64,000 bases of DNA from Chitinophaga nivalis (GCF_025989125.1 NZ_JAPDNR010000001.1:6126087-6190086), one strand, 5' to 3'; positions 1 to 10,675 are shown, counted from the first letter of the stretch. The notes: generated from the letters alone by a model not told the origin. Translations and numbers: made by a program.

Positions 1-873
1 GGATTTAACCAGCGGCCGGGGTTTATCTGCCGGCAGTTCCAGCAGTGGTAACTCTCCTTCGAATTGTTTCAGCCAGTACTCCCTGTGGGTTTTAAAGATT
101 TCTGTACGGATATGCGCCTGTTGCCAGTGTGCGTAGTCTTTGTAGTGGATACGCAGCGGCTGTAAAGGATTCGGCGCACCTTGTATGTAGGCATTATATA
201 CCGCCAGCAGTTCTTTGAACAGCACGCCCATGGACCAGCCATCTGCAATGATATGGTGGGTCACATACATGAATACATATTTGGACTCCTCTACCTGATA
301 CAGGTTGGCGCGGATAATCGGACCGGTTACCAGGTCGAAGGGTTTCAGAATTTCTTCCGTTACCAGCGCCCTGATTTTCTCTTCTGATTTTTCTACTGCC
401 CGAAAATCCCGGTAGTCGATTTTAAATGCCACAGATGATGCCGGCTGTACGAATTGTTTCAACACATCGTTTTCATCTTCCTTAAAGATGGTACGTAAAC
501 TTTCGTGTCGTTCAATCACCGTCTGGAAAGCTACTTCCAGCGCATCTTTTTTCAGCGGACCATCAAAGATGTATACGCCGGGCATGTTATAGGTAGTGTT
601 ACTTTCGTCGAACTGACTGGCGATCCAGGAACGGCGCTGAGGAGAAGACAACACATAGCCGTCCAGTACCGGTGCTACCGGTATACCGTCTGCTTCTATC
701 ATCGCAGAAGAAGTACTCAGGAAATCGATGAGTTCTTTTTTATTGCTTCTGATTTCCTGCAACAACGGATCGGGTAACAGTTCTCCTTCAAAATTTATTT
801 CCAGGTCAGTACCCGCCAATGCTACGCCGATATTATTTTCTTTCAGCCGTTTTAATAAGTTTGCTATGCTCAT
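1..873 (-). CDS. NRPS, N-terminal part (docking + condensation domain), truncated by window edge
   Basis: The 5' portion of a nonribosomal peptide synthetase; the rest lies beyond position 1. Residues 1-52 form a TubC-type N-terminal docking domain (start MSIANLLKRLKENN, ending KKELIDFL). A condensation domain follows, with the LSSPQRRSWIASQFD entry motif at about residue 70 and an intact catalytic HHIIADGWS motif at about residue 205. The entry motif is of the L-peptide-accepting type. The ATG at 871-873 overlaps the stop codon of the upstream polyketide synthase by four bases (ATGA), so translation is probably coupled. The context says it takes the ketide-extended peptide from that PKS and adds the next amino acid. 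No adenylation domain is visible, so its substrate cannot be stated. Family assignment is certain; extent is unknown. Confidence 0.95.
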   Translation of the reverse strand, partial: MSIANLLKRLKENNIGVALAGTDLEINFEGELLPDPLLQEIRSNKKELIDFLSTSSAMIEADGIPVAPVLDGYVLSSPQRRSWIASQFDESNTTYNMPGVYIFDGPLKKDALEVAFQTVIERHESLRTIFKEDENDVLKQFVQPASSVAFKIDYRDFRAVEKSEEKIRALVTEEILKPFDLVTGPIIRANLYQVEESKYVFMYVTHHIIADGWSMGVLFKELLAVYNAYIQGAPNPLQPLRIHYKDYAHWQQAHIRTEIFKTHREYWLKQFEGELPLLELPADKPRPLVKS

Positions 874-3800
874 ATTGTAATAGTCTTTCTGGTGATAACC
901 TGCTCGCTCACAGGCAACAAATTGAGTTCATCGATGTTGGCGCCTATCTGCCGGATCGTTTGCATGCCGAAGAAATCTTTTAACGATAACTCCACATTAA
1001 ATTCATTTTTGATCCTTTTCAGCAGCACCATTCCTTTGAGGGAATCTCCTCCCAGTTCAAAAAAGTCATCTTCCACGCCGATATCATCTATACCAAAGAA
1101 GCGTTCAAAAATACCTTTGAGCCGTTCTTCCGCATTGGTAGCAGGTGGTATATAGCTGGTCGGTAAATCAGGCCGTTCGGCTCTTTTCACCGGCACTACC
1201 GGTTGTTCTTCCACCTGCGCTGCTGCCGCTTGCTGGGGCTGCGGATCCAGGGCATAGAGTTCTCTTACCAGGTCATTATCAAACGGATTTACTTCCGCAG
1301 GATAACTTACTTTTTCAAAAGCATAGGTAGGTAAAGAGATACGGTTTCTTTTTTCGAAGCGGTAGTAACCTTTCCAGTCGAAGGTCAGGCCCTGTTGCCA
1401 CAGCTGGCCGATACGTACGGTCAGGTATTTCAGATCGTTTTCTTTTTCCTTAGCCGGACGTAAGAGGTTGAAGGCTACCGGGCGTACGCGGGCGGGCTGT
1501 TGTTTCAGCAGCGCCACGAGCGACTGTCCCGCTCCTACTTCCAGGAAAGTCCAGTCTTCTTTCAGGGCCAGCAATGTTTTTACGCCATCGGAAAAACGAA
1601 CGGTTTCCCGCAGGTGGCGTACCCAATAGGCAGGCGTAGTCGCTTCTGCAGCGGTAATTTCCTTACCGGTTAAATTGGAGATAAACGGCAACTGCATTTT
1701 TCCGAAAGTCACGGAGGCCAGCACTTCCCGGAAAGCTTCGAGGATAGGATCCTGCATACCGGAATGGAATGCATGGGAAGTATGGAGCGTGATATGAGAA
1801 ATATCCGCCTCATCCAACCGGGCTTTCAAGGCTTCAATAGCAGGCGTTTCACCGGAGAACACGACTTGTTCCGGGCCATTCACGGCAGCCAGGAAAATGT
1901 TTTCATCCAGGTAGATGCGGGCTTCTTCTTCTTTCAGGGGCACACTCAACATAGTGCCACCCGGCAGGCTGTTCATCAGCGCACCGCGTTGTACCACTAT
2001 TTTCAGGGCATCTTCAAAAGAGAAAATACCGCTGATACAGGCGGCTACGTACTCGCCTATACTGTGTCCGATCATCTGCTGCGGTACAATACCCCAGGAC
2101 AACAACAGCTGGGCCAGTGCATATTCCAGCAGGAAGATCACCGGCTGCGCAAATTTGGTTTCATTGATGCGGCCAGTAGTATCGTTGAATACAATATTTT
2201 TAAAGTCTTCACCTGTCAGGGTTTGCACGATGGCAAAACCTTTATCCAGGTATTCGCGGAATACCGGTTCAGCCTCGTACAGGTCTTTGCCCATGCCGGC
2301 GTATTGCGAACCTTGTCCGGAAAACAGGAATACGACTGCATTTGCGTTGTCTTTGCTTTTGGTAACCTGTTCTTTCAGCTTACCGGATTCCAGTAATGCC
2401 AGGAGTTCTTCGGTATCTTTATAGAGCACTGCTTTACGGTAGGTAAAGTGCTTCCGGCCTGCCTGCAGCGTATAGGCCAGGTTGGCAGGATCTGTTGCAG
2501 GCTCCTGTTGCAGGAAATTTTTCAGCAGGTCGGCATACCGGCCCAATGCCGCTTCTGTCCGGGCAGACAGGGTGAGTAATTTATACGGCCGGCCGGCATC
2601 TCCCGGATCGGCTTCCGGCGCTTCTTCCAGAATGGCGTGGGCATTGGTGCCACCGATACCAAAAGAGCTGACACCCGCGCGTAACGGTGCATCTCCGCTG
2701 CGTTCCCAGGATTGCAGGGAGGTATTCACATAAAACGGTCCGTTCTCAAAGTCGATACCGGGATTGGGTGTTTTATAATCCAGGCTGGGTGGAATGGTTT
2801 TATATTTCAGGGACAGCGCGGCTTTAATCAGGCCGGCAATACCTGCCGTATTATCGGAGTGGCCGATGTTACTTTTCACCGAACCAATGGCACAGCGATG
2901 CGCTTTGTTCCGGTTAAAGGCGATGTTGAGTGCTTCTATTTCGATCGGATCTCCCAGGCGGGTACCGGTACCATGTGTTTCAATATAGCTGATGGAATCC
3001 GGTTCTACGCGGGCGAACTTGTGCGCCGTGCGGATACAGGCAGCCTGGCCTTCCACGCTCGGGGCAGTATACCCTACTTTCCGGTTGCCGTCATTATTGA
3101 GAGCAGTGCCTTTGATCACAGCATATATCTGGTCGCCATCATTGAGGGCATCGCTCAGTCTTTTTAACAGCACCACACCAGCGCCTTCACTGTTCACGGT
3201 ACCGCTGGCATCTTTGTCGAATGCGCGGCAATGACCATCGGAAGAGAAGATCATGCCTTCCTGGTGCAGGTAACCATCACGTTGCTGGGTACCGATGGTA
3301 ACACCGCCGGCCAAAGCCATGTTGGCTTCGCCGAGGAGTAAACTCTTACAGGCCATGTTCACTGCTGTCAAAGAAGTGGAACAGGCGGTATTGACAAAAA
3401 GGGAAGGCCCTTTGAGGTTTAATTTATAAGAGATGAGGGTAGTCAGGTGCTCTTTGCTGCTGATGAGATCCAGCGTAAAATTATCGATATCCTGTTGCTG
3501 GTTTTGCTGCAGGGCACTGATACGCCAGTTGAGATCATCTCCGGCGCCGGCGTACAGGCTGATCAGCTCATTCATCTGTTCCGGATTGTAACCGGCATCT
3601 TCCAACGCTTCCCATACACATTCATGAAAAATACGGTGTACCGGATTCATTAACCGGGCTTCTCCGGGGAGATAATCAAAGAAGGCCGCATCAAACAGTT
3701 CTTTTCCTTTCAGGGAAGCTTTTGCTTTTACAAAATTGGGCTGCCGGATGGTTTTTTCATCCACACCTGCTGCCAGCAATTCCTGATCGGTTAAAACCTG

Positions 3801-3923
3801 AATGGAGGAGGTTCCGTTCACTAAATTATTCCAGTATTCCCGCCAGTTACCGGCACCCGGTAAACGGCATGCCACTCCTATAATGGCGATTTCTAATCCT
3901 GTGTACTTTTGATTATTTTTCAT
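870..3923 (-). CDS. Type I polyketide synthase module KS-AT-ACP
   Basis: A single minimal polyketide module of 1,017 residues that would extend the peptidyl chain by one malonyl unit. The ketosynthase has its active-site Cys in NTACSTSL (about residue 180) and both catalytic His in ETHGTGT (about 313) and NIGHSDN (about 352). The acyltransferase has GHSIGEY (about 618) and an HAFHS motif, which in this family goes with malonyl-CoA. The carrier domain has DDFFELGGDSLKG near residue 960. No ketoreductase, dehydratase, enoylreductase or methyltransferase lies between AT and ACP, so a beta-keto group should remain unless an enzyme acts in trans. The ATG at 3921-3923 lies inside the end of NRPS B (11-base overlap), and the stop overlaps the next NRPS start. 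Its place between two NRPS proteins makes the line an NRPS-PKS-NRPS hybrid. Confidence 0.95.
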   Translation of the reverse strand: MKNNQKYTGLEIAIIGVACRLPGAGNWREYWNNLVNGTSSIQVLTDQELLAAGVDEKTIRQPNFVKAKASLKGKELFDAAFFDYLPGEARLMNPVHRIFHECVWEALEDAGYNPEQMNELISLYAGAGDDLNWRISALQQNQQQDIDNFTLDLISSKEHLTTLISYKLNLKGPSLFVNTACSTSLTAVNMACKSLLLGEANMALAGGVTIGTQQRDGYLHQEGMIFSSDGHCRAFDKDASGTVNSEGAGVVLLKRLSDALNDGDQIYAVIKGTALNNDGNRKVGYTAPSVEGQAACIRTAHKFARVEPDSISYIETHGTGTRLGDPIEIEALNIAFNRNKAHRCAIGSVKSNIGHSDNTAGIAGLIKAALSLKYKTIPPSLDYKTPNPGIDFENGPFYVNTSLQSWERSGDAPLRAGVSSFGIGGTNAHAILEEAPEADPGDAGRPYKLLTLSARTEAALGRYADLLKNFLQQEPATDPANLAYTLQAGRKHFTYRKAVLYKDTEELLALLESGKLKEQVTKSKDNANAVVFLFSGQGSQYAGMGKDLYEAEPVFREYLDKGFAIVQTLTGEDFKNIVFNDTTGRINETKFAQPVIFLLEYALAQLLLSWGIVPQQMIGHSIGEYVAACISGIFSFEDALKIVVQRGALMNSLPGGTMLSVPLKEEEARIYLDENIFLAAVNGPEQVVFSGETPAIEALKARLDEADISHITLHTSHAFHSGMQDPILEAFREVLASVTFGKMQLPFISNLTGKEITAAEATTPAYWVRHLRETVRFSDGVKTLLALKEDWTFLEVGAGQSLVALLKQQPARVRPVAFNLLRPAKEKENDLKYLTVRIGQLWQQGLTFDWKGYYRFEKRNRISLPTYAFEKVSYPAEVNPFDNDLVRELYALDPQPQQAAAAQVEEQPVVPVKRAERPDLPTSYIPPATNAEERLKGIFERFFGIDDIGVEDDFFELGGDSLKGMVLLKRIKNEFNVELSLKDFFGMQTIRQIGANIDELNLLPVSEQVITRKTITI

Positions 3924-6900
3924 GCGTGTGGTGATTTAATAAGTGAAGTGTTTGGTCCATAACGTCAACAGCAGCGCCTATACCCTCGTCCAAGGCTGCA
4001 ACAGCGACAGTTTCATCTGTAAATAAATGGTTAGCTAGCGCACTGATATTGGGGAACCTGAAGGCTACAACAACAGGTATTTTTTTATTAAACTGCTTGT
4101 TCATCAGTTCCACCATCCGTACTATTTTCAACGAATTTCCACCCAGGTCAAAGAAATTATCATTCACACCGATTTTCTTATCGCCCAGTATTTCTTTCCA
4201 GATGGATACCAGCTGCTCTTCCGTTTCATTTTTGGGGGCTACATACTCCACACCTGTTTCCATGCTCATGCCTTCGGGGTCTGGTAACCGCTTCCTGTCT
4301 ACTTTTCCATTTGGGGATAACGGTAAAACAGGTAGCAGCACATAATAATCTGGAACCATATAAGCTGGCAAAACATTCCCTAAATATGCCCGCAACAATG
4401 ATGTATTCAACGTGGAATTCCCTACAATATAAGCTACTAATTCCAACTCTCCCATTTTATTGGGCTTGGCCATCACCACCGCTTCCCAGATATCCGGATG
4501 ACGCAGTAAATGGCTTTCTATTTCGCCGGTTTCTATCCGGTAACCACGCACTTTCACCTGCAGATCTTTCCGGCCCAGGAAAACAAGACTACCATCGGGC
4601 AGCCATTTAGCCAGGTCTCCGGTTTTATAGATACGTTCTCCCGGCACAAAAGGATCCGGAATAAATTTCTCCGCTGTCAATTCGGGTTTATTCAGGTAAC
4701 CTCTTGCCAGTATCGGCCCGCCTACACACAGTTCGCCTACCACGCCCACAGGCAATAATTGCAGGTGATCATCCACAATATAGATACGGGTATTGGGGTT
4801 GGGAATACCGATAGAAGAACCGCCGCTTAAATACACATCCTTGTAGGTGTGTATATTGTGCGTAATGAAAAGGGTACTTTCCGTAGGACCATACAACCCG
4901 CATGTTTTCACATTCGGGAATACTTCCCGGACGCCGCGCAACAGGTGTTCTGTTACCGGCTCCCCGCCTGCGAAGGCATATTCCACGCCCAGATAATCCT
5001 GGTGTGTGCCGGCGGCCTGAATATAGTTGACTACCTGCTGCATCAATACCGGTACTGCATGCAGCATGTTTACCTCTTTGACTTTTTCTGCTATCCACGC
5101 CACATCCTTCATCCGGTCTTCGTCCGGCATAACGGCAGTACCACCGGATATCAACGGATAAATACATTCATACACCGACAGGTCAAATACGTTGGATGCC
5201 AGTAAAGGCACGACCCCGCCATTTTCGGAATGGAAAAGGTGCATGCTGGCCTCAAACAGATTGACAATCGCGCCGTGTTCAATCATCACGCCTTTAGGCT
5301 GCCCGGTAGAACCGGAGGTATAAATGATATAGGCCAGGTTGTCGCGGCTTACCTGCAACGCCAACGGGCCGGGATCTGTTGCACGCAGGTGACGCAGGTC
5401 ATAGCGTTTTTTACCGGCAGGAACTGTGCTGGTAATATCCGCCACTTCCTTATTCATACATACCACATGCCCCAGGATATCGCTGCGTTCCTGCAGTCGG
5501 AGACTAACCGGCAGCAAGCTTTCTATGGTCAGCAGCGTATGCAGTCCGGCATCCAGGGTTACGTAATGCAGGCGGTCTTCCGGTGAATTACGGTCCATGG
5601 GTACATATACCCCACCGGCTTTCAGGATGCCTACAAAAGAGATGATCAGTTCTTTACAACGGGTCATCAGCACGCCTACGCGGTCTTCCCGTTGCAGGCC
5701 GGTTTCTTCCAGTAAGAAACGCGCCAGCTGATTCGCCTGTTCATTCAGTTGCCGGTAGGTGAGCGTAATGCCATTATCGATAACGGCAATCGCGTCCGGC
5801 TGCTGTTGATATTTTTTCTCAAACAGTTCGTGTAACGTACACGGATGTACGTATTCCAGGTGTGCGCCCTGCACGAAGCTGGTTAGTAACTGTTGTTCTT
5901 CTGCCGCCGTCACCATATTGATACGCGACAGGGCAATCTGCGGCTGCGCCAGTACCACTTCCAGTATCTGCAGGAAATGGCCGCTCAGGCGGCGGATAGT
6001 ATCCGGATGGAAGATCGCGGAATAGTATACCAGGTGTATTTCTATTTCCGTTTCCCATTCTGCCACCAGCCACGACATATCAAACTTGCTGACTTTCAGG
6101 CCACCCCAGGCCAGTTTATCCAAAGCAGCGGTATCTGCGCCCAGCAAGGCGGAACCATCAATCGCACCGGTCGCAAAATTCTGTACCATCATCACCACAT
6201 CAAACACCGGGTTGCGCGATGGATCGCGTTCTACCCGCAGGTGGTCTACCAGTTCTTCAAACTGTACGTCCTGGTGTTCATAGGCGGTAATGCTGTCGGC
6301 CACCAGCTGTCGGTAATAGTCGGTAAATGGTTGCTCTCCATCTATGGAGGTACGCATGATCAACGTATTCATAAACATGCCTACGATCTTGTCCAGATCG
6401 GCATGGTGCCGGTTGGCAATCGGGCAGCCAATCAATACGTCATCCTGGCCGGTATATTTGTACAAAAGTATATTCAGTGCTGCCAGCAAGGTCATTTGCA
6501 GGGTACCCTGCTGTTGCCGGCCAAACTCCCGGATCTTCGCGGTAAGCGCCGCCGGGATGGTAAACACATGGGTATCTCCTTCATAGGTAAAGGCAGCCGG
6601 ACGGGCATAATCCGTAGGGAAATTCAGTTTGGGAATACCGCCTGCCAGTCTGGATTTCCAGTAGGCCAGCTGCGTTTCCTGTGCGCCGTTTTCCAGCCGG
6701 TCGCGCTGCCACAGGGCGAAGTCGCGGTACTGCAGGCGTAAAGGCGGCAGCTCAATACCCTGGTATAACTGCAGGAAATCATCCATCAGTATCTGATGGG
6801 AAGTACCATCTGAAATCACATGGTGCAGGTCTGCTATCCATACATACCCCAGCTCTTTCACGTGCACAATGGCCGCCCGTAATAAAGGCGCCGTGTTCAG

Positions 6901-9900
6901 TGCAAACGGGCGGATGAAGGCATTCATGCAGGCTTCGAAATCTGCCTGCACACAGCTATATTCTTCCAGTACCACGGGTACTTCCGGATGCACCTGTTGC
7001 ATCAGGGCGCCCTCTACATACACGAAAGCCGTACGGAAGCTTTCATGGCGGGCTACCAGCCGTTGCAGCGCAGTTCTCATGCGCGGCCTGTCAATGGTGT
7101 GGCCCAGATAATGTATCATGGGCATATTGTAAGCCAGGCTGTCTGGCGTAAGCTCCTGTAGGAAAAACAACCGTTGCTGTGCTGATGCCAATGGATAATA
7201 CGTCTGCTCCTGTGCCTGCGGAATAGCGATATAAGCCGTTTTAAGGCTCTTACTGATCAGGGCTGCCTGCTGCTCCAGCACCGGGTTAATAAACAGCTCT
7301 TTCAGGGCTAATTTCACTTCAAACGCCTGATAGATCCGGCCGGCCAACCGGGTGGCTTTCAAACTGTGGCCTCCCAGGTCGAAGAAGTTGTCTTTTACGC
7401 CGATGTCTGTTCTGCTCAGGACTTCTGTCCAGATAGCGGCCAGCTGTTGTTCTGTGGCGTTCCGCGGCGCGATATAGGTAACCGCAGAAAGTACGGCTGT
7501 ACCTACCGGGTCCGGCAGATTGTGCCGGTCTGTTTTACCGTTGGGCGTCAGGGGCAGCTGCTCCAGCTGCATAAAGTAAGCCGGTATCATATAGGCAGGC
7601 AGGGTTTGTCCCAGCGCGGCCCGCAGTGCGGTAATATCCAATTGTTCCTTGCCTGTTACATAGGCGACCAGCTGCTTTTCTCCGGCGGCATCGGTGCGTA
7701 CGACCACAATAGCCGCTTCCACCGGCGGATAGGCCAGTAAGGTATTTTCAATTTCTCCCGGTTCAATTCGGAATCCGCGGATCTTTACCTGGTCATCTTT
7801 CCGGCCGGCAAAGGCAATATTGCCATCCGGCAGCCAGCGACCCAGGTCACCGGTTTTATACATCAGCGTACCTGGCACCAGCGGATTGGCGACAAACTTT
7901 TCCGCCGTCAGCGCGGGATTATTCAGGTATCCCTGCGATAAGCCATATCCGCCTACACAGATTTCTCCGATGGCGCCCGGCAGCGATAACTGCTGCAACG
8001 GATCGAGGATATACACGGTGCTGTTGCTGACCGGTTTCCCGATAGGAATATCGCTCAGCGCACTGGTAATCCGGTAGGTTAAAGAGAACGTTGTATTTTC
8101 TGTAGGGCCGTATCCGTTGATGATTTCCAGCTCCGGATAACGGGCATGCAAGGCGTTGATATGATCGGGCGATAATTTATCGCCACCGGCCAGGATGGTT
8201 TTCAGACCACGGAACATTTCCAGGTCTTCTTCAATCAGCTGATGCAGCCAGCCGGCCGTAAACCAGACGATGCTGATCTGCTGTTCCTGCAGCACTGCTG
8301 CCAGCTGGGTAGTGTCCAGCAGTACATCCTGTGTGCAGAGTACCAGCTTGCCGCCATGCAGCAAGGCGCCCCAGTACTCGAGCGTTGTTACGTCAAAAGC
8401 GGCGGCGGATGTAGCCAGCCATATTTCGTCGCCGGTGAAGCGGTAGTAGTTGGCGCCTTTCACCAAACGTACCACGCTGCGTTGCTCCACCATCACGCCT
8501 TTGGGCTGTCCGGTGGAACCAGAGGTATACATCACGTAGGCCAGCTGGTCTGCGGCGATATCCACCTGCAGGTTGTCCGGCGTATAGGCGTGGCTGACCG
8601 CTTTAAAGGCTGCCAGTACTTCTTCATTCACCAGTACCTTACATTGGCTGTCGGCCACAATATGGGCGATGCGTTGCGCCGGATAGGCCATATCTACCGG
8701 CACATAGGCGCCACCGGCTTTCAGGATACCTAATACGGTAATCACCTGCCATTCGCTGCGGGCACACTGGATGCCTACCAGCATGCCAGGTTGCACGCCA
8801 TAAGTGGTTTGCAGGAACCGCGCCAGGCGGTTTGCCTGTTCATTCAGCTCCCGGTAGGTAAGTTGTATATTTTCAAAGATAAGCGCTGTCTTGTCCGGCG
8901 TTGCCTGTACCTGTTCTTCAAACAGGGAAACAATGGAACGATCGGCCGGAAAGTCGGCAGCGGTATCATTATAGCTGGTCAGTAACTGTTGTATGGTGGC
9001 TTCACTCAACACAGGCAGCCGGTTCACTGCCGTATCCGGCTGGTGTACTGCCACTGTCAGCAACTGCGTAAAGCAGGTGGCAATGCGGGCAATCGTGCTT
9101 TCACCAAACAGGTCCCGGTTATATTCAATCGCCATCTGTAACGTACCATTGGTCGTTTCCAGGAAATTGAAAGAGAGATCAAATTTGCTGGACAGGTGCT
9201 CCATGCCATTATAGCCGCTTACCTGCAGTCCGCCTGTCTGCGCCGGATCGGGCGCCTGGCCTGCGGCATGGTTCTGCAGAATCAGCATCACATCAAACAA
9301 GGCGCTGCGGCTCATCTCCCGTTGTAACGGCAACGCCTCAACGAGTTCATCAAACGGGTAGGCCTGATGATCGTAGGCTGCCAGGGTAACCTGCCGGATC
9401 TGCTGTAGCAGCTGCAGGAAAGTATCGTCTCCGCTGAACTGTGTTCTCAGCGCGAGGGTATTCAGGTACAAACCAATCTGGTCTTCCAGTTCGGCCTGTT
9501 CACGCCCGGCAATCGGGGTGCCGATAATAATATCTTCCTGTTGGGTATAACGATGTAATAAACTGTTGAGTACAGCCAGCAGTCCCATAAACAAGGTAGC
9601 GCCCTGTTCGCGGCAAAGCTGGTGCAGCCCCTGACTGATGTCGGGCGCAATGGTATGGGTCACCAATCCGCCGTTATAGGTTTTGATGGCGCTGCGTGGA
9701 AAATCCAGGGGCAGGTCCAGCACGGGCAAACTGCCGCTGAACTGCTCCAGCCAGTAGGCTTTGTGTGCCTGTAAGGCGTCTCCTGCCAGCAATCCCTGCT
9801 GCCAGGCGGCGTAATCCCGGTACTGGATAGCCAGTGGCGCCAGCGGAAATGCTTCACCGGCGATGTGTGCCGCATAATACTGCAATAATTCCTGCAGTAA

Positions 9901-10569
9901 AATACCCATCGACCAGCCATCGCTGACAATGTGATGCAATACATAACAGCACACCCATTTCTGCGGCGCGATGCGGTATACCACCACACGGATCAGCGGA
10001 CCTGTTGCCAGGTCAAAGGGCCGGATGCAAAAGTCCTGCAACAGGGCTTTCAATGGCTGTTCCGTTTCCGGCACTCCCTGCAGATCCTGGTGTTCTACAT
10101 AAAATCCGGTGGCATCCGCCGGCAATACCTGTTGCCATACCACGCCGGCTTCATCCTGCCGGAAGATGGTGCGGAGACTTTCATGCCGTTGTAACAGCCG
10201 GTTGAAGGCTGTTTCCAACGCCACATTATCCAGTGTTCCTTCAAACACATGGATGCCCGGAATATTATAGGCCACACTGCCCTCTTCAAACTGGCTGAGT
10301 ACCCACAGGCGGCGCTGCGCATTAGACAACACATACAACGGCTGATCTGCAATACGGGGAATATTGCCGGCGGCCTGTTGCTGTTTCTTTTTCCGCTCTG
10401 CCTTAATAAAATCGAGAATAGCGGCTTTGTGGTCTTTGAGCTGTGCTTTGTCGGATGCAGTCAGCGCGCTTAAAGGACCATTTAAGCGGATATTGAGGCC
10501 TGTGTCATCCATGTCAATGGCGAGGCCTTTAGACTTAAGTGATGACAGTATGGATAAAACGTCTTTCAT
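3913..10569 (-). CDS. NRPS B, two modules: docking-C-A-T-C-A-T
   Basis: A 2,218-residue bimodular NRPS. Order: TubC-type docking domain (1-60), C (HHIVSDGWS, about 208), A (TSGSTGQPKG, about 680), T (DNFFDLGGHSLKA, about 1062), C (HHVISDGTS, about 1245), A (TSGSTGQPKG, about 1750), T (DNFFDLGGNSLKI, about 2137). There is no epimerase or thioesterase, so it passes its chain on to the PKS. Specificity residues read by eye: module 1 DVLWLGGTFK, close to published valine-type codes (DAFWIGGTFK family); module 2 DLYHFGLLFK, close to the 4-hydroxyphenylglycine pattern (DIYHLGLLCK-like) with Phe instead of Cys at position 331. The second reading agrees with hydroxymandelate-synthase and aminotransferase genes at 49-51.5 kb, but is inference. 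It begins 106 bp downstream of NRPS A and overlaps the PKS start by 11 bp. Confidence 0.95.
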   Translation of the reverse strand: MKDVLSILSSLKSKGLAIDMDDTGLNIRLNGPLSALTASDKAQLKDHKAAILDFIKAERKKKQQQAAGNIPRIADQPLYVLSNAQRRLWVLSQFEEGSVAYNIPGIHVFEGTLDNVALETAFNRLLQRHESLRTIFRQDEAGVVWQQVLPADATGFYVEHQDLQGVPETEQPLKALLQDFCIRPFDLATGPLIRVVVYRIAPQKWVCCYVLHHIVSDGWSMGILLQELLQYYAAHIAGEAFPLAPLAIQYRDYAAWQQGLLAGDALQAHKAYWLEQFSGSLPVLDLPLDFPRSAIKTYNGGLVTHTIAPDISQGLHQLCREQGATLFMGLLAVLNSLLHRYTQQEDIIIGTPIAGREQAELEDQIGLYLNTLALRTQFSGDDTFLQLLQQIRQVTLAAYDHQAYPFDELVEALPLQREMSRSALFDVMLILQNHAAGQAPDPAQTGGLQVSGYNGMEHLSSKFDLSFNFLETTNGTLQMAIEYNRDLFGESTIARIATCFTQLLTVAVHQPDTAVNRLPVLSEATIQQLLTSYNDTAADFPADRSIVSLFEEQVQATPDKTALIFENIQLTYRELNEQANRLARFLQTTYGVQPGMLVGIQCARSEWQVITVLGILKAGGAYVPVDMAYPAQRIAHIVADSQCKVLVNEEVLAAFKAVSHAYTPDNLQVDIAADQLAYVMYTSGSTGQPKGVMVEQRSVVRLVKGANYYRFTGDEIWLATSAAAFDVTTLEYWGALLHGGKLVLCTQDVLLDTTQLAAVLQEQQISIVWFTAGWLHQLIEEDLEMFRGLKTILAGGDKLSPDHINALHARYPELEIINGYGPTENTTFSLTYRITSALSDIPIGKPVSNSTVYILDPLQQLSLPGAIGEICVGGYGLSQGYLNNPALTAEKFVANPLVPGTLMYKTGDLGRWLPDGNIAFAGRKDDQVKIRGFRIEPGEIENTLLAYPPVEAAIVVVRTDAAGEKQLVAYVTGKEQLDITALRAALGQTLPAYMIPAYFMQLEQLPLTPNGKTDRHNLPDPVGTAVLSAVTYIAPRNATEQQLAAIWTEVLSRTDIGVKDNFFDLGGHSLKATRLAGRIYQAFEVKLALKELFINPVLEQQAALISKSLKTAYIAIPQAQEQTYYPLASAQQRLFFLQELTPDSLAYNMPMIHYLGHTIDRPRMRTALQRLVARHESFRTAFVYVEGALMQQVHPEVPVVLEEYSCVQADFEACMNAFIRPFALNTAPLLRAAIVHVKELGYVWIADLHHVISDGTSHQILMDDFLQLYQGIELPPLRLQYRDFALWQRDRLENGAQETQLAYWKSRLAGGIPKLNFPTDYARPAAFTYEGDTHVFTIPAALTAKIREFGRQQQGTLQMTLLAALNILLYKYTGQDDVLIGCPIANRHHADLDKIVGMFMNTLIMRTSIDGEQPFTDYYRQLVADSITAYEHQDVQFEELVDHLRVERDPSRNPVFDVVMMVQNFATGAIDGSALLGADTAALDKLAWGGLKVSKFDMSWLVAEWETEIEIHLVYYSAIFHPDTIRRLSGHFLQILEVVLAQPQIALSRINMVTAAEEQQLLTSFVQGAHLEYVHPCTLHELFEKKYQQQPDAIAVIDNGITLTYRQLNEQANQLARFLLEETGLQREDRVGVLMTRCKELIISFVGILKAGGVYVPMDRNSPEDRLHYVTLDAGLHTLLTIESLLPVSLRLQERSDILGHVVCMNKEVADITSTVPAGKKRYDLRHLRATDPGPLALQVSRDNLAYIIYTSGSTGQPKGVMIEHGAIVNLFEASMHLFHSENGGVVPLLASNVFDLSVYECIYPLISGGTAVMPDEDRMKDVAWIAEKVKEVNMLHAVPVLMQQVVNYIQAAGTHQDYLGVEYAFAGGEPVTEHLLRGVREVFPNVKTCGLYGPTESTLFITHNIHTYKDVYLSGGSSIGIPNPNTRIYIVDDHLQLLPVGVVGELCVGGPILARGYLNKPELTAEKFIPDPFVPGERIYKTGDLAKWLPDGSLVFLGRKDLQVKVRGYRIETGEIESHLLRHPDIWEAVVMAKPNKMGELELVAYIVGNSTLNTSLLRAYLGNVLPAYMVPDYYVLLPVLPLSPNGKVDRKRLPDPEGMSMETGVEYVAPKNETEEQLVSIWKEILGDKKIGVNDNFFDLGGNSLKIVRMVELMNKQFNKKIPVVVAFRFPNISALANHLFTDETVAVAALDEGIGAAVDVMDQTLHLLNHHTHEK

Positions 10570-10675
10570 ACCTGGATAAATAATTTAAAAAACACAGGAA
10601 AGGTATTGGTGTACTACCTTTATTGTCTGACAATACGGGTGGAATCGCGGTTCACGAGTTCGGCTGCAACTATAT

